Source: Flavobacterium anhuiense (GTDB lineage Bacteria > Bacteroidota > Bacteroidia > Flavobacteriales > Flavobacteriaceae). Taken from it: DNA of 64,000 bases. Every line of letters starts with the position of its first letter. The first letter of the stretch is position 1. A model generated the notes under the pieces. That model searched no databases. It saw nothing but the letters and a program-made list of their open reading frames with translations, and was not told the DNA's origin. Below, piece after piece: positions 56,421 through 63,847 of this stretch. The position numbers and the translations under genes were made by a program. The stretch covers positions 496,001 through 560,000 of the forward strand of contig NZ_JUIV01000002.1 in assembly GCF_004151235.1 (NCBI RefSeq), in the 5' to 3' direction.

Positions 56421-56486
56421 ATGAATAAATCCTTACAGATGAACAAGATGTTTACTGTCGCGCTTATTTGCGCATACGTCTGTTGA
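56421..56486 (+). CDS. Leader peptide 4 (attenuator)
   Basis: A 21-residue reading frame; residues 7-21 are MNKMFTVALICAYVC. A longer version could start at 56379. It has two Cys near the end. Directly at the stop codon, TGATACTAAAAG (56484-56495) can form 12 consecutive pairs (one G-U) with CTTTTGGTATCA (56522-56533), which covers the 5' arm of the following terminator. This is the strongest antiterminator of the four. The Cys codon TGC (56469-56471) ends 17 nt before the CTAAAAG core. It starts only about 50 bp after terminator 3, so it is in tandem with leader 3. Confidence 0.78.
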   Translation: MNKSLQMNKMFTVALICAYVC

Positions 56487-56517
56487 TACTAAAAGTATAC
56501 GTGAGTGTAAAAACTTA

Positions 56518-56556
56518 AACCCTTTTGGTATCATAAAAATCCAAAAGGGTTTTTTT
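56518..56556 (+). terminator. Attenuator terminator 4
   Basis: A perfect 11-bp stem (56518-56528 with 56541-56551), a 12-nt loop, then a T run. Its 5' arm CCCTTTTGG is the same word as in terminator 2. Confidence 0.92.
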
Positions 56557-56633
56557 ATTCCAGAAAGCGATTTAACAAAAAGATAAACGAGAAATAAAGA
56601 TTATAAAACACAACTTAACTAAAACTTAATATC

Positions 56634-56849
56634 ATGAGCACATTGAACTACTTAGCAGAAAAAATTTCAAATTTGAAAAACAGAAGGACAAGAAAAAATA
56701 ATCCGCCGCCAACAAACGAATTGGCTCATCCGAGATTCGGAATAACAGAGGCTGGAATCACAGAAGAAAGTAAAGGAGCTAAGAAAAAAGCACCAAACTC
56801 TTTATTGTTTTTGATGTATTCAAAAGAAAATGACACGCTTTTTATCTAA
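56634..56849 (+). CDS. Small basic protein of unknown function after attenuators 3 and 4
   Basis: A 71-residue reading frame beginning MSTLNYLAEKISNLKNRRT and ending NSLLFLMYSKENDTLFI. It is Lys/Arg-rich in the middle (KNRRTRKNNPPP). No signal peptide or family is recognised. It occupies the same place after an attenuator as the 58-residue protein at 53126-53302 and shares the C-terminal SLLFxxY motif. A weak hairpin (56894-56920) may end the transcript before the SAM riboswitch promoter. Confidence 0.6.
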   Translation: MSTLNYLAEKISNLKNRRTRKNNPPPTNELAHPRFGITEAGITEESKGAKKKAPNSLLFLMYSKENDTLFI

Positions 56850-56980
56850 ACGGAAGAAGCATCATAAACTAGGGTAAAACCTGCTTAATTTTACTGGGCA
56901 TTTTTGTTCGGTAAATTTTTGCGTATAATAGTTTTTGCTAAAGTAAGTCTCAGAAATTTAACAAACACTTTTAGATAAAA

Positions 56981-57012
56981 TTTGTTTGTTAGAGAAATTA
57001 GTAGTTAATTTG
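56981..57012 (+). promoter_or_regulatory. Promoter of the metX riboswitch transcript
   Basis: TTTG (56981-56984), 20 nt, then TTAATTTG (57005-57012), followed by CACTCG. It has the same 20-nt spacing as the leader promoters. Confidence 0.6.
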
Positions 57013-57042
57013 CACTCGTTAAGTTCAAACAAATATTGAAAT

Positions 57043-57146
57043 GTTATAAAGAAAGGACGAGGGATTAGACCCGATGAAGCCTTAGCAACCCTTCGGTAAA
57101 ACGAAGAAGGTGCTACATTCTACCACGCCAAACGTGGAAAGATAAC
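57043..57146 (+). ncRNA. SAM-I riboswitch (S-box) upstream of metX
   Basis: The conserved core is seen in order: GAAAGGACGAGGGATTAGAC, then CCGATGAAGCCTTAGCAACC, a variable hairpin CTTCGG...CGAAG, then AAGGTGCTACATTC and a last hairpin CCACGCCAAACGTGG. GTTAT (57043-57047) and ATAAC (57142-57146) close the basal stem. It binds S-adenosylmethionine and lowers expression of the genes that follow, metX and thrA. No clear terminator follows within the 73 bp before the start codon, so control may be on translation. Confidence 0.93.
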
Positions 57147-57219
57147 AACAAGATTTTTTCTAGTTAAACCTAGTTTTTCTTTCTAATATTTCCATATACA
57201 AATCAATAATACAACAGAT

Positions 57220-58209
57220 TTGAAATTGGAAAATATACCAAATCCCATTATAATTCAAGATTTCATCACAGAAAGTGGTGCAACTTATCATTCTATGCCA
57301 TTAAGTTTTACGCTGGCAGGGCAACCTTTGCACAGTGCGCCTATTGTTTTGGTTAATCATGCCTTAACAGGAAATGCACAGGTGACTGGCGAAAACGGCT
57401 GGTGGAATGACTTAATTGGCGAAGGTAAAACCATCGATACTGCTGTTTATACCATTTTAGCCTTTGATATTCCTGGAAATGGGAGCAACTCTTTCTTAAT
57501 CGAAAATTATCTTGATTTTACAGCCAGAGATGTTGCCAGAATCTTTGTTGAAGGTGTAAAAGCTTTACATATCGAAAAACTTTTTGCAGTTATCGGAGGT
57601 TCTGTTGGTGGCGGAATTGCTTGGGAAATTTTAGCTTTAGCGCCAAATATTACAGAAAATCTTATTCCGATTGCGAGCGACTGGAAATCTACAGACTGGC
57701 TTATCGCCAATTGCTTCTTGCAAGAACAGATTTTAAACAATTCTTCAAAACCAATTGAAGATGCCAGAATACATGCCATGCTTTGTTATCGTTCGCCAGA
57801 ATCATTCAAAGAAAAATTCCAAAGAACAATCAATCAAGACCTTTTGATTTTTAATATCGAAAGCTGGCTGGCACATCACGGAAAAAAGTTGCAGAAAAGA
57901 TACCAGCTGTCTTCTTATAAATTAATGAATCAGTTGCTTAAAACAATTGATATCACTAGAAATAGTGAAAGTTTTGAAAACTTATTGTCTAAAACAGAAG
58001 CTTCAATTCATATTATCGGAATCAATTCAGATTTGTTTTTTACAGCAAAAGAAAACGTAGAAACTTATGAAGAATTGAAGAAGTTTAAAGACAATGTTTT
58101 CTACAGCGAAATTGATTCGGTTCACGGACATGACGCTTTTTTAATCGAGTACAAACAATTAGATCATTTACTTGCCGACATTTTTAAGGCAGAAACAATA
58201 AAGAAATAA
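57220..58209 (+). CDS. metX: Homoserine O-acetyltransferase (alpha/beta hydrolase fold)
   Basis: A 329-residue enzyme of the MetX family that acetylates homoserine with acetyl-CoA. The nucleophile motif is VIGGSVGGGIAWEI near 125-137, the Asp lies in GINSDLFFT near 268 and the His in VHGHDAFLIEY near 300. TTG at 57220 is the likely start: a stop codon lies 12 codons upstream in frame and no ATG is between. It follows a SAM-I riboswitch and is 2 bp from thrA, so the two form an operon. Confidence 0.92.
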   Translation: MKLENIPNPIIIQDFITESGATYHSMPLSFTLAGQPLHSAPIVLVNHALTGNAQVTGENGWWNDLIGEGKTIDTAVYTILAFDIPGNGSNSFLIENYLDFTARDVARIFVEGVKALHIEKLFAVIGGSVGGGIAWEILALAPNITENLIPIASDWKSTDWLIANCFLQEQILNNSSKPIEDARIHAMLCYRSPESFKEKFQRTINQDLLIFNIESWLAHHGKKLQKRYQLSSYKLMNQLLKTIDITRNSESFENLLSKTEASIHIIGINSDLFFTAKENVETYEELKKFKDNVFYSEIDSVHGHDAFLIEYKQLDHLLADIFKAETIKK

Positions 58210-58211
58210 AA

Positions 58212-60626
58212 ATGAAAGTATTAAAATTTGGAGGTAAATCATTAGCAAACGGAGAAGGACTTAACAAAGTTGTTTCAATCATTTCAGATAAAGTAAATCA
58301 AGGTGAAAAAATTGCCGTTGTAGTATCTGCGCGCGGAAATGCGACAGATGAGCTTGAATTTATCTTAAGCATTGCTGCTAAAAATGGCAGTTATAAAGAA
58401 CTATTAGAGAATTTTAAAAAATATCAAATATCAGATTACCCACAGGTTGATTTGTCTGAAGAATTTAATGTCTTAGACAAACTTTTTGAGGGAGTAAGCT
58501 TAATTGGCGATTACAGCAAAAAAATCAAAGATCAGATTTTGTCAAAAGGTGAATTGCTTTCGGCTAAATTATTGACGGCTATTTTACTAGAAAAAGGAAT
58601 TCCTGCCAATTTTGTGGATACAAGAGATTTGCTGAAAACTGATTCTAAATTTGGTGATGCACAACCTTTAGAACAGCTTTCAAAGAAAAACGTAGTAAAT
58701 TATTTTAAAGAACATAACGGAGAAACGGTTAATATAGTTACAGGTTTCATTGGATCTAATAACAACAACGACACAACTACTTTAGGTAGAAATGGCAGTA
58801 ACTATACCGCTTCGTTAATCGCAAATTATTTAAATGCTGAAGAATTGCAGAACTTCACGCATGTAGACGGAATCTACACTGCAAATCCTGATTTGGTTGC
58901 AGATGCTAAGAAAATCGAATATTTATCGTTTAATGAAGCAAATGAGCTGGCAAATTTTGGAGCTACAATTTTGCATGCTAAAACGATTATTCCATTATTG
59001 GAAAAAAATATTCCGTTACGAATTTTAAATACTTTCAACCACGAAAATCGCGGAACTTTAATTACTTCAGATTCTTCAAAAGAAGGAATTAAAACACTTT
59101 CTGTTTTAGAAAATGTTTCTCTTGTAAATCTTGAAGGACGCGGATTGCTAGGAAAAGCGGGAGTTGATGCCCGAATTTTTAAAGTAATGGGAGATAATAA
59201 TATCAGTGTAAGCATCATTTCTCAAGGTTCTTCAGAAAGAGGAATCGGACTTGTGGTTGCAACTGATAAAGCAACAACAGCAGTTGTAGAATTAGAAAAA
59301 GAATTCGAAAATGACTTTTATTCTAAAGATGTAAATCAGATTACAGTTACAGATAACGTATCGGTAATTTCAATTATCGGACAGGATTTGAGCACTTTCC
59401 ATAAACCTTACACTGCTTTAATTAAAAATAAAATTGTTCCGATTTTGTTTAACAACACTGTAACGGGTAAAAACGTGAGTTTAGTTGTTAAGAAAGAGGA
59501 GTTAAACAAAGCATTAAACGTAATTCACGGAGAGATTTTTGGAGTTTCTAAAAAAATCAACATTGCAATTTTCGGTCACGGATTAGTTGGAGGAACTTTA
59601 ATCAATCAGATTTTAGAATCGGCTGCAGCGATTGAAAAGCGTAAAGACATTAAGTTGAATGTTTTTGCTATAGCAAATTCTAAAAAATTACTTTTAAACA
59701 AATACGGTGTTACCAGCAACTGGAAAAATGATATTGAAACTAAAGGTGAAGCTTACACCATCAAAGATATTATTGCTTTCGCTAATGAGCACCATTTAGA
59801 AAACTTAATTGCGATTGACAATACTGCAAGTGCGACTTTCGTTGAAAATTATATTCCGCTTGTAGAAAGCAGTTTCGATTTGATTTCTTCTAATAAAGTG
59901 GCGAATACATTGACTTATGGTTTCTACAAAGAATTGAGAAAAGCTTTGGCGGAAAACCAAAAGAATTATTTATACGAAACCAATGTTGGTGCAGGTTTAC
60001 CGTTAATTGATACTATTAAATTATTGCACCTTTCAGGAGAAAATATCACAAAAATAAAAGGAGTTTTCTCTGGAACATTAAGTTATTTATTCAATAATTT
60101 CTCTGCGAAAGATGCGCCTTTCAGCGAAATTTTGCAGGAAGCAATTGATAACGGATATACAGAACCAGATCCGCGTGAGGATTTATGCGGAAATGACGTT
60201 GGTAGAAAATTATTAATTTTAGCTAGAGAATTAGATTTGCAAAATGAATTTGAAGAAATCTCAATTCAGAATTTAATTCCAGAGCACTTGCGTGAAGGAA
60301 GTGCTGCCGATTTCTTGACGAAATTAAAAGAATTCGATCCAATTTATGCTAAAATGAAAGCAGATCAACAACCAAATCACGTTTTAAGATATATTGGTGA
60401 ATTGTCTGGAGATTTGCAGAATGACAAAGGAAATCTAGAAGTTAAATTGGTTTCAGTGCCAAAAGATACTGCATTAGGTGGATTAAAAGGTTCTGATTCT
60501 TTCTTCGAAATTTATACAGAATCTTACGGAGATCGTCCAATCGTTATTCAAGGAGCTGGTGCAGGTTCTGCAGTAACGGCGAGAGGAGTTTTCGGAGATA
60601 TTTTGAGATTGTCTGATAAAGGGTAA
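58212..60626 (+). CDS. thrA: Bifunctional aspartokinase / homoserine dehydrogenase
   Basis: An 804-residue fusion enzyme. The aspartokinase domain (about 1-285) carries MKVLKFGGKSLANGEG and GRNGSNYTASLIANYL and HVDGIYTANPDLV. An ACT region follows (about 300-440; GKAGVDARIFKVMGDNNIS), which normally binds the feedback inhibitor threonine. The homoserine dehydrogenase domain (about 453-804) has IFGHGLVGGTLINQ, SSNKVANT, FSGTLSYLFN, NGYTEPDPREDLCGNDVGRK and GAGAGSAVTARGVFG, all intact. It supplies homoserine to metX, 2 bp upstream. FGGKS has Lys where most enzymes have Thr. Confidence 0.96.
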   Translation: MKVLKFGGKSLANGEGLNKVVSIISDKVNQGEKIAVVVSARGNATDELEFILSIAAKNGSYKELLENFKKYQISDYPQVDLSEEFNVLDKLFEGVSLIGDYSKKIKDQILSKGELLSAKLLTAILLEKGIPANFVDTRDLLKTDSKFGDAQPLEQLSKKNVVNYFKEHNGETVNIVTGFIGSNNNNDTTTLGRNGSNYTASLIANYLNAEELQNFTHVDGIYTANPDLVADAKKIEYLSFNEANELANFGATILHAKTIIPLLEKNIPLRILNTFNHENRGTLITSDSSKEGIKTLSVLENVSLVNLEGRGLLGKAGVDARIFKVMGDNNISVSIISQGSSERGIGLVVATDKATTAVVELEKEFENDFYSKDVNQITVTDNVSVISIIGQDLSTFHKPYTALIKNKIVPILFNNTVTGKNVSLVVKKEELNKALNVIHGEIFGVSKKINIAIFGHGLVGGTLINQILESAAAIEKRKDIKLNVFAIANSKKLLLNKYGVTSNWKNDIETKGEAYTIKDIIAFANEHHLENLIAIDNTASATFVENYIPLVESSFDLISSNKVANTLTYGFYKELRKALAENQKNYLYETNVGAGLPLIDTIKLLHLSGENITKIKGVFSGTLSYLFNNFSAKDAPFSEILQEAIDNGYTEPDPREDLCGNDVGRKLLILARELDLQNEFEEISIQNLIPEHLREGSAADFLTKLKEFDPIYAKMKADQQPNHVLRYIGELSGDLQNDKGNLEVKLVSVPKDTALGGLKGSDSFFEIYTESYGDRPIVIQGAGAGSAVTARGVFGDILRLSDKG

Positions 60627-60680
60627 ACGATTTTAGATTGCAGATTTTAGGCTGTAGATTTTAGATATGTAAGCCTAGTT

Positions 60681-60781
60681 TGTCATTTCGAGGAACGAGA
60701 AATCACACTCGTAACTCGACAAAGATTGATGATATTCTTTGCGGAATTTCTAGTGTGATTTCTCCTTACGTCGAAATGACA
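60681..60781. repeat. 101-bp imperfect palindrome with TGTCATTTCG ends
   Basis: Perfect 10-bp inverted ends (60681-60690 with 60772-60781) continue inward as an imperfect palindrome (AGAAATCACACT against AGTGTGATTTCT). The word GTCATTTCGA...GAAATGAC is a common Bacteroidetes intergenic element in my general knowledge. It lies between thrA and the OsmC gene, preceded by TTTTAGAT-type repeats (60630-60666). Confidence 0.8.
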
Positions 60782-60811
60782 AGAATTAAAAAACAAAAAA
60801 ATAACAACACA

Positions 60812-61237
60812 ATGAAAGTAACTTTAAACAGAGTAAATGACGCATTTCATTTCAAAGTAAAAAATGAACGCGGACACGTAGTTGACGTTGACAGCAGAGC
60901 CGAATTTGGCGGAAGCGATTTAGGCGCAAGTCCAATGGAATTGGTATTAATGGGTGTTGCAGGATGCAGCGCTATCGATATGATTTCGATTTTAAAAAAA
61001 CAGCGTCAGGAAATCACTTCTTTTAATGCTGAGGTTGAAGGAACGCGCGTTCAGATTGAAGAAGCAAAACCTTTCAAGGAAATTGATGTGGTTTTCTACT
61101 TAGAAGGAGAAATCAATCCAGAAAAAGCAAAAAAAGCGGCACAGCTTTCTTTTGAAAAATACTGTTCAGTTGCCAAAACAGTTGAACCAACAGCAACAAT
61201 TAGTTACAAAGTTGTCTTGAACAACGAAGCTTTGTAA
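60812..61237 (+). CDS. OsmC family protein
   Basis: A 141-residue OsmC/Ohr fold protein, starting MKVTLNRVNDAFHFKV at 60812; a longer frame upstream runs through the palindromic repeat and is rejected. The Cys pair is seen as MGVAGCSAIDMISIL near 45 and KYCSVAKTVEPTA near 117, typical of OsmC rather than Ohr. It may reduce organic or sulfur-containing peroxides. It sits between thrA and metZ, suggesting a link to sulfur metabolism. Confidence 0.92.
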   Translation: MKVTLNRVNDAFHFKVKNERGHVVDVDSRAEFGGSDLGASPMELVLMGVAGCSAIDMISILKKQRQEITSFNAEVEGTRVQIEEAKPFKEIDVVFYLEGEINPEKAKKAAQLSFEKYCSVAKTVEPTATISYKVVLNNEAL

Positions 61238-61424
61238 ATTAGTTAATTAGAGAATTGGATAATTAGAAAATTAGATAATTCTTTTGACCTCTCGAAATGA
61301 AATTCGCTTTGATTCTTAGTGAAGCTTTGTGTTTCCTTTGTGAGTCTCTGTGAAATTTATATAAAATAGAATTAGTGCTAATTAGTGCAATTCGTGTTAA
61401 AACAAAAAAAAACAAAACAACACA

Positions 61425-62597
61425 ATGAATACAGAAGAATTTGGTTTTGAAACACAAGCCATCAGAACACAATTAGAAAGATCGCAATATTTAGAACATT
61501 CGGTGCCATTATACTTATCATCAAGCTTCGTTTTTGAAGATGCTGAAGATATGAGAGCTTCTTTCACAGAAGAAAAAGAAAGAAATATTTACAGCCGTTT
61601 TAGCAATCCAAACACATCAGAGTTTGTCGACAAGATCTGCAAAATGGAAGGTGCCGATTCTGGTTATGCTTTCGCAACAGGAATGGCAGCAGTATATTCT
61701 ACTTTTGCCGCTTTGTTAAACTCTGGAGATCATATTGTTTCTGCAAGCAGTGTTTTCGGCTCGACTCACGCTCTGTTTATGACTTATTTCCCAAAATGGA
61801 ATATCGAAACTTCTTATTTCGAAATCAATAAGCCAGAAACAATTGAGAGTTTCATTAAACCAAACACAAAAATATTATATGCCGAATCTCCAACAAATCC
61901 TGGAGTGGATGTAATCGACTTAGAATTGTTAGGAAATATTGCTAAAAAACACAATCTGATTTTGATTATCGATAACTGTTTTGCAACGCCTTATTTACAA
62001 CAGCCAATTAAATTTGGAGCGCATTTGGTTATCCATTCTGCGACAAAATTAATCGACGGACAAGGACGTGTTTTAGGCGGCGTTACAGTTGGGGATGCAG
62101 AATTAATCAGACAGATTTATTTGTTTTCAAGAAATACAGGACCAGCTTTATCACCGTTTAATGCTTGGGTTCTTTCAAAAAGTTTAGAAACATTGGCAGT
62201 TCGCGTTGAGAGACATTGCGAAAATGCTTTAAAAGTGGCTGAGTTTTTAGAAAGCCATCCAAATGTAAACAGCGTAAAATACCCGTTCTTGAAATCGCAT
62301 CCACAATACGAAATTGCTAAAAAGCAAATGAAAGCTGGTGGAAACATTATCGCATTTGAAATTAAAGGAGGAATTGAAGCGGGGAGAAAATTCTTGAACT
62401 CAATTCAACTTTGTTCTTTATCTGCAAATATTGGAGATACAAGAACAATTGTTACGCATCCAGCTTCTACAACACACAGTAAATTATCTGAAGAAGATCA
62501 ATTGGCAGTTGGAATCACGCAAGGTTTAGTTCGTGTTTCTGTTGGTTTAGAAACTGTTGAAGATGTAATTGCAGATTTGAAACAAGCATTAGCTTAA
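61425..62597 (+). CDS. metZ: Trans-sulfuration PLP enzyme, O-acyl-homoserine sulfhydrylase
   Basis: A 390-residue PLP enzyme of the Cys/Met family. Visible: FETQAIRTQLERSQYLEHSVPLYLSSSF at the start (split over two motifs), the PLP lysine in HLVIHSATKLIDGQGRVLGG near 201-220 and VTHPASTTHSKLSEEDQ near 344. YAESPTNPGVDVIDLE is typical of MetZ. It makes homocysteine from an acylated homoserine and sulfide and so duplicates, or complements, metY 8 kb upstream. Confidence 0.93.
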   Translation: MNTEEFGFETQAIRTQLERSQYLEHSVPLYLSSSFVFEDAEDMRASFTEEKERNIYSRFSNPNTSEFVDKICKMEGADSGYAFATGMAAVYSTFAALLNSGDHIVSASSVFGSTHALFMTYFPKWNIETSYFEINKPETIESFIKPNTKILYAESPTNPGVDVIDLELLGNIAKKHNLILIIDNCFATPYLQQPIKFGAHLVIHSATKLIDGQGRVLGGVTVGDAELIRQIYLFSRNTGPALSPFNAWVLSKSLETLAVRVERHCENALKVAEFLESHPNVNSVKYPFLKSHPQYEIAKKQMKAGGNIIAFEIKGGIEAGRKFLNSIQLCSLSANIGDTRTIVTHPASTTHSKLSEEDQLAVGITQGLVRVSVGLETVEDVIADLKQALA

Positions 62598-62623
62598 TTA
62601 TATATTTCAATTTTCGATTTAAT

Positions 62624-62674
62624 AAGACGATTTTTGGCTGTAAATTTATTACAGTTCAAAATCGTCTTTTTTTT
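62624..62674 (+). terminator. Terminator of metZ
   Basis: An 11-bp perfect outer stem (62624-62634 with 62658-62668) with an inner 6-bp stem, then a run of T. Confidence 0.88.
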
Positions 62675-62736
62675 AAGATTGTTTTATAAAAAATATACTT
62701 TTGTTTTAGACGGAGAATATTAATGTCAATTAGTTT

Positions 62737-63240
62737 ATGAGCGATAGAATTTACATTCTTGATAAAAAGTTACTAGCTTCAGATAGAAAGCGTTTTGAAA
62801 GTGGTATTGTTGATTTTATCTTTGTTTTTATTTTAATTTTTGTTTCTGGTTTTATAATTGTAATAACCGGAAATATTTTTAACTGGGATATATTCTCTGT
62901 TTGGGATCGGTTTATTACTGATTCCACTTACTTAGCATTTTTTACTTTTTTGATGCTAAATTATTTTTTTATGGAATGTTTTTTTGGTGCGACCATGGGG
63001 AAGTTTGCTGCGGGTATTGTGGTTGTTACTGAAAATGGTACAAAACCAAACTTTGTTAAGATTCTTGTTCGTACCTTGTGTCGCTTAATTCCTTTTGATA
63101 TATTTTCCTTTTTAGGAAAATCTGGCGGTTTCTGGCATGATTCTATATCAAAAACGCATGTGGTAGTGAGAAGGGAACTTGAAAAAGATATGGAAATCTT
63201 TTATCAGATTGATTTAATTGGAGAGAAAGAAGTAGTTTGA
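62737..63240 (+). CDS. RDD family membrane protein
   Basis: A 167-residue protein with three predicted membrane helices. The RDD pattern is visible as an early ARG/ASP pair in RFESGIVDFIFVF, GATMGKFAAGIVVV near 88, and LVRTLCRLIPFDIFSF near 110. RDD proteins may be small transporters; the function is not settled. It has no clear tie to its sulfur neighbours. Confidence 0.85.
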   Translation: MSDRIYILDKKLLASDRKRFESGIVDFIFVFILIFVSGFIIVITGNIFNWDIFSVWDRFITDSTYLAFFTFLMLNYFFMECFFGATMGKFAAGIVVVTENGTKPNFVKILVRTLCRLIPFDIFSFLGKSGGFWHDSISKTHVVVRRELEKDMEIFYQIDLIGEKEVV

Positions 63241-63361
63241 TAGATTTAGTAGAATTTAACTTTATTCTTTTGTGATTGTTCGAACAAAAAGCATATTTTT
63301 GTTGTTTAATAATTTGCAGCAATCAATTAACTCTTGAAAACCTGTAATCTAAAACATAAAC

Positions 63362-63772
63362 ATGCTTTCAAAAAAGACAAAATACGGAATCAAAGCTTTG
63401 ACTTATTTAGCAAGACGCGAAAATAACGAACCAGTACAGATTGCCGAAATTGCGAAAAGCGAACATATTTCGATAAAATTTTTAGAAAGTATTTTACTGC
63501 TGTTAAGAAACTCAGGATTTCTTGGAGCGAAAAAAGGAAAAGGCGGTGGTTATTATTTGATAAAAGATCCAAAAGATATTAGCATGGCGAAAGTCTACCG
63601 TATTCTGGAAGGGCCAATTGCATTATTGCCTTGCGCAAGCCATAATTTCTACGAAAGATGCGATGACTGCGATGATGAATCAACCTGTGCTGCAAGACGT
63701 TTAATGACAGAGGTTAGAGATAATACACTTAAAATATTAGAAAGTAATTCTTTGGCAGATATTGCGTTTTAG
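63362..63772 (+). CDS. Rrf2 family transcriptional regulator
   Basis: A 136-residue winged-helix regulator. The HTH lies at about 10-60 (KYGIKALTYLAR and IAEIAKSEHISIKFLESIL), followed by the wing GFLGAKKGKGGGYYL. Near the C-terminus are four Cys in PCASHNFYERCDDCDDESTC, spaced for an iron-sulfur cluster or thiol switch. In this family CymR senses cysteine metabolism and IscR iron-sulfur status. Its place beside metZ and a TauE-type exporter fits a regulator of sulfur assimilation. This role is inferred. Confidence 0.9.
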   Translation: MLSKKTKYGIKALTYLARRENNEPVQIAEIAKSEHISIKFLESILLLLRNSGFLGAKKGKGGGYYLIKDPKDISMAKVYRILEGPIALLPCASHNFYERCDDCDDESTCAARRLMTEVRDNTLKILESNSLADIAF

Positions 63773-63794
63773 AATTTACTCTTTATTCAAATAA

Positions 63795-63825
63795 AAAGAC
63801 CAATTCAAATCATGAATTGGTCTTT
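63795..63825. terminator. Bidirectional terminator
   Basis: A perfect 13-bp stem (63795-63807 with 63813-63825), with a 5-nt loop, between the Rrf2 gene and the convergent exporter gene. Confidence 0.92.
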
Positions 63826-63847
63826 CTGTTTTTATATGTTTTCAATA

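Noticed and set aside
60680..60811. N-terminal extension of the OsmC protein
   Set aside because: The extra 44 codons run exactly through the 101-bp palindrome; the ATG at 60812 gives the family's normal start.
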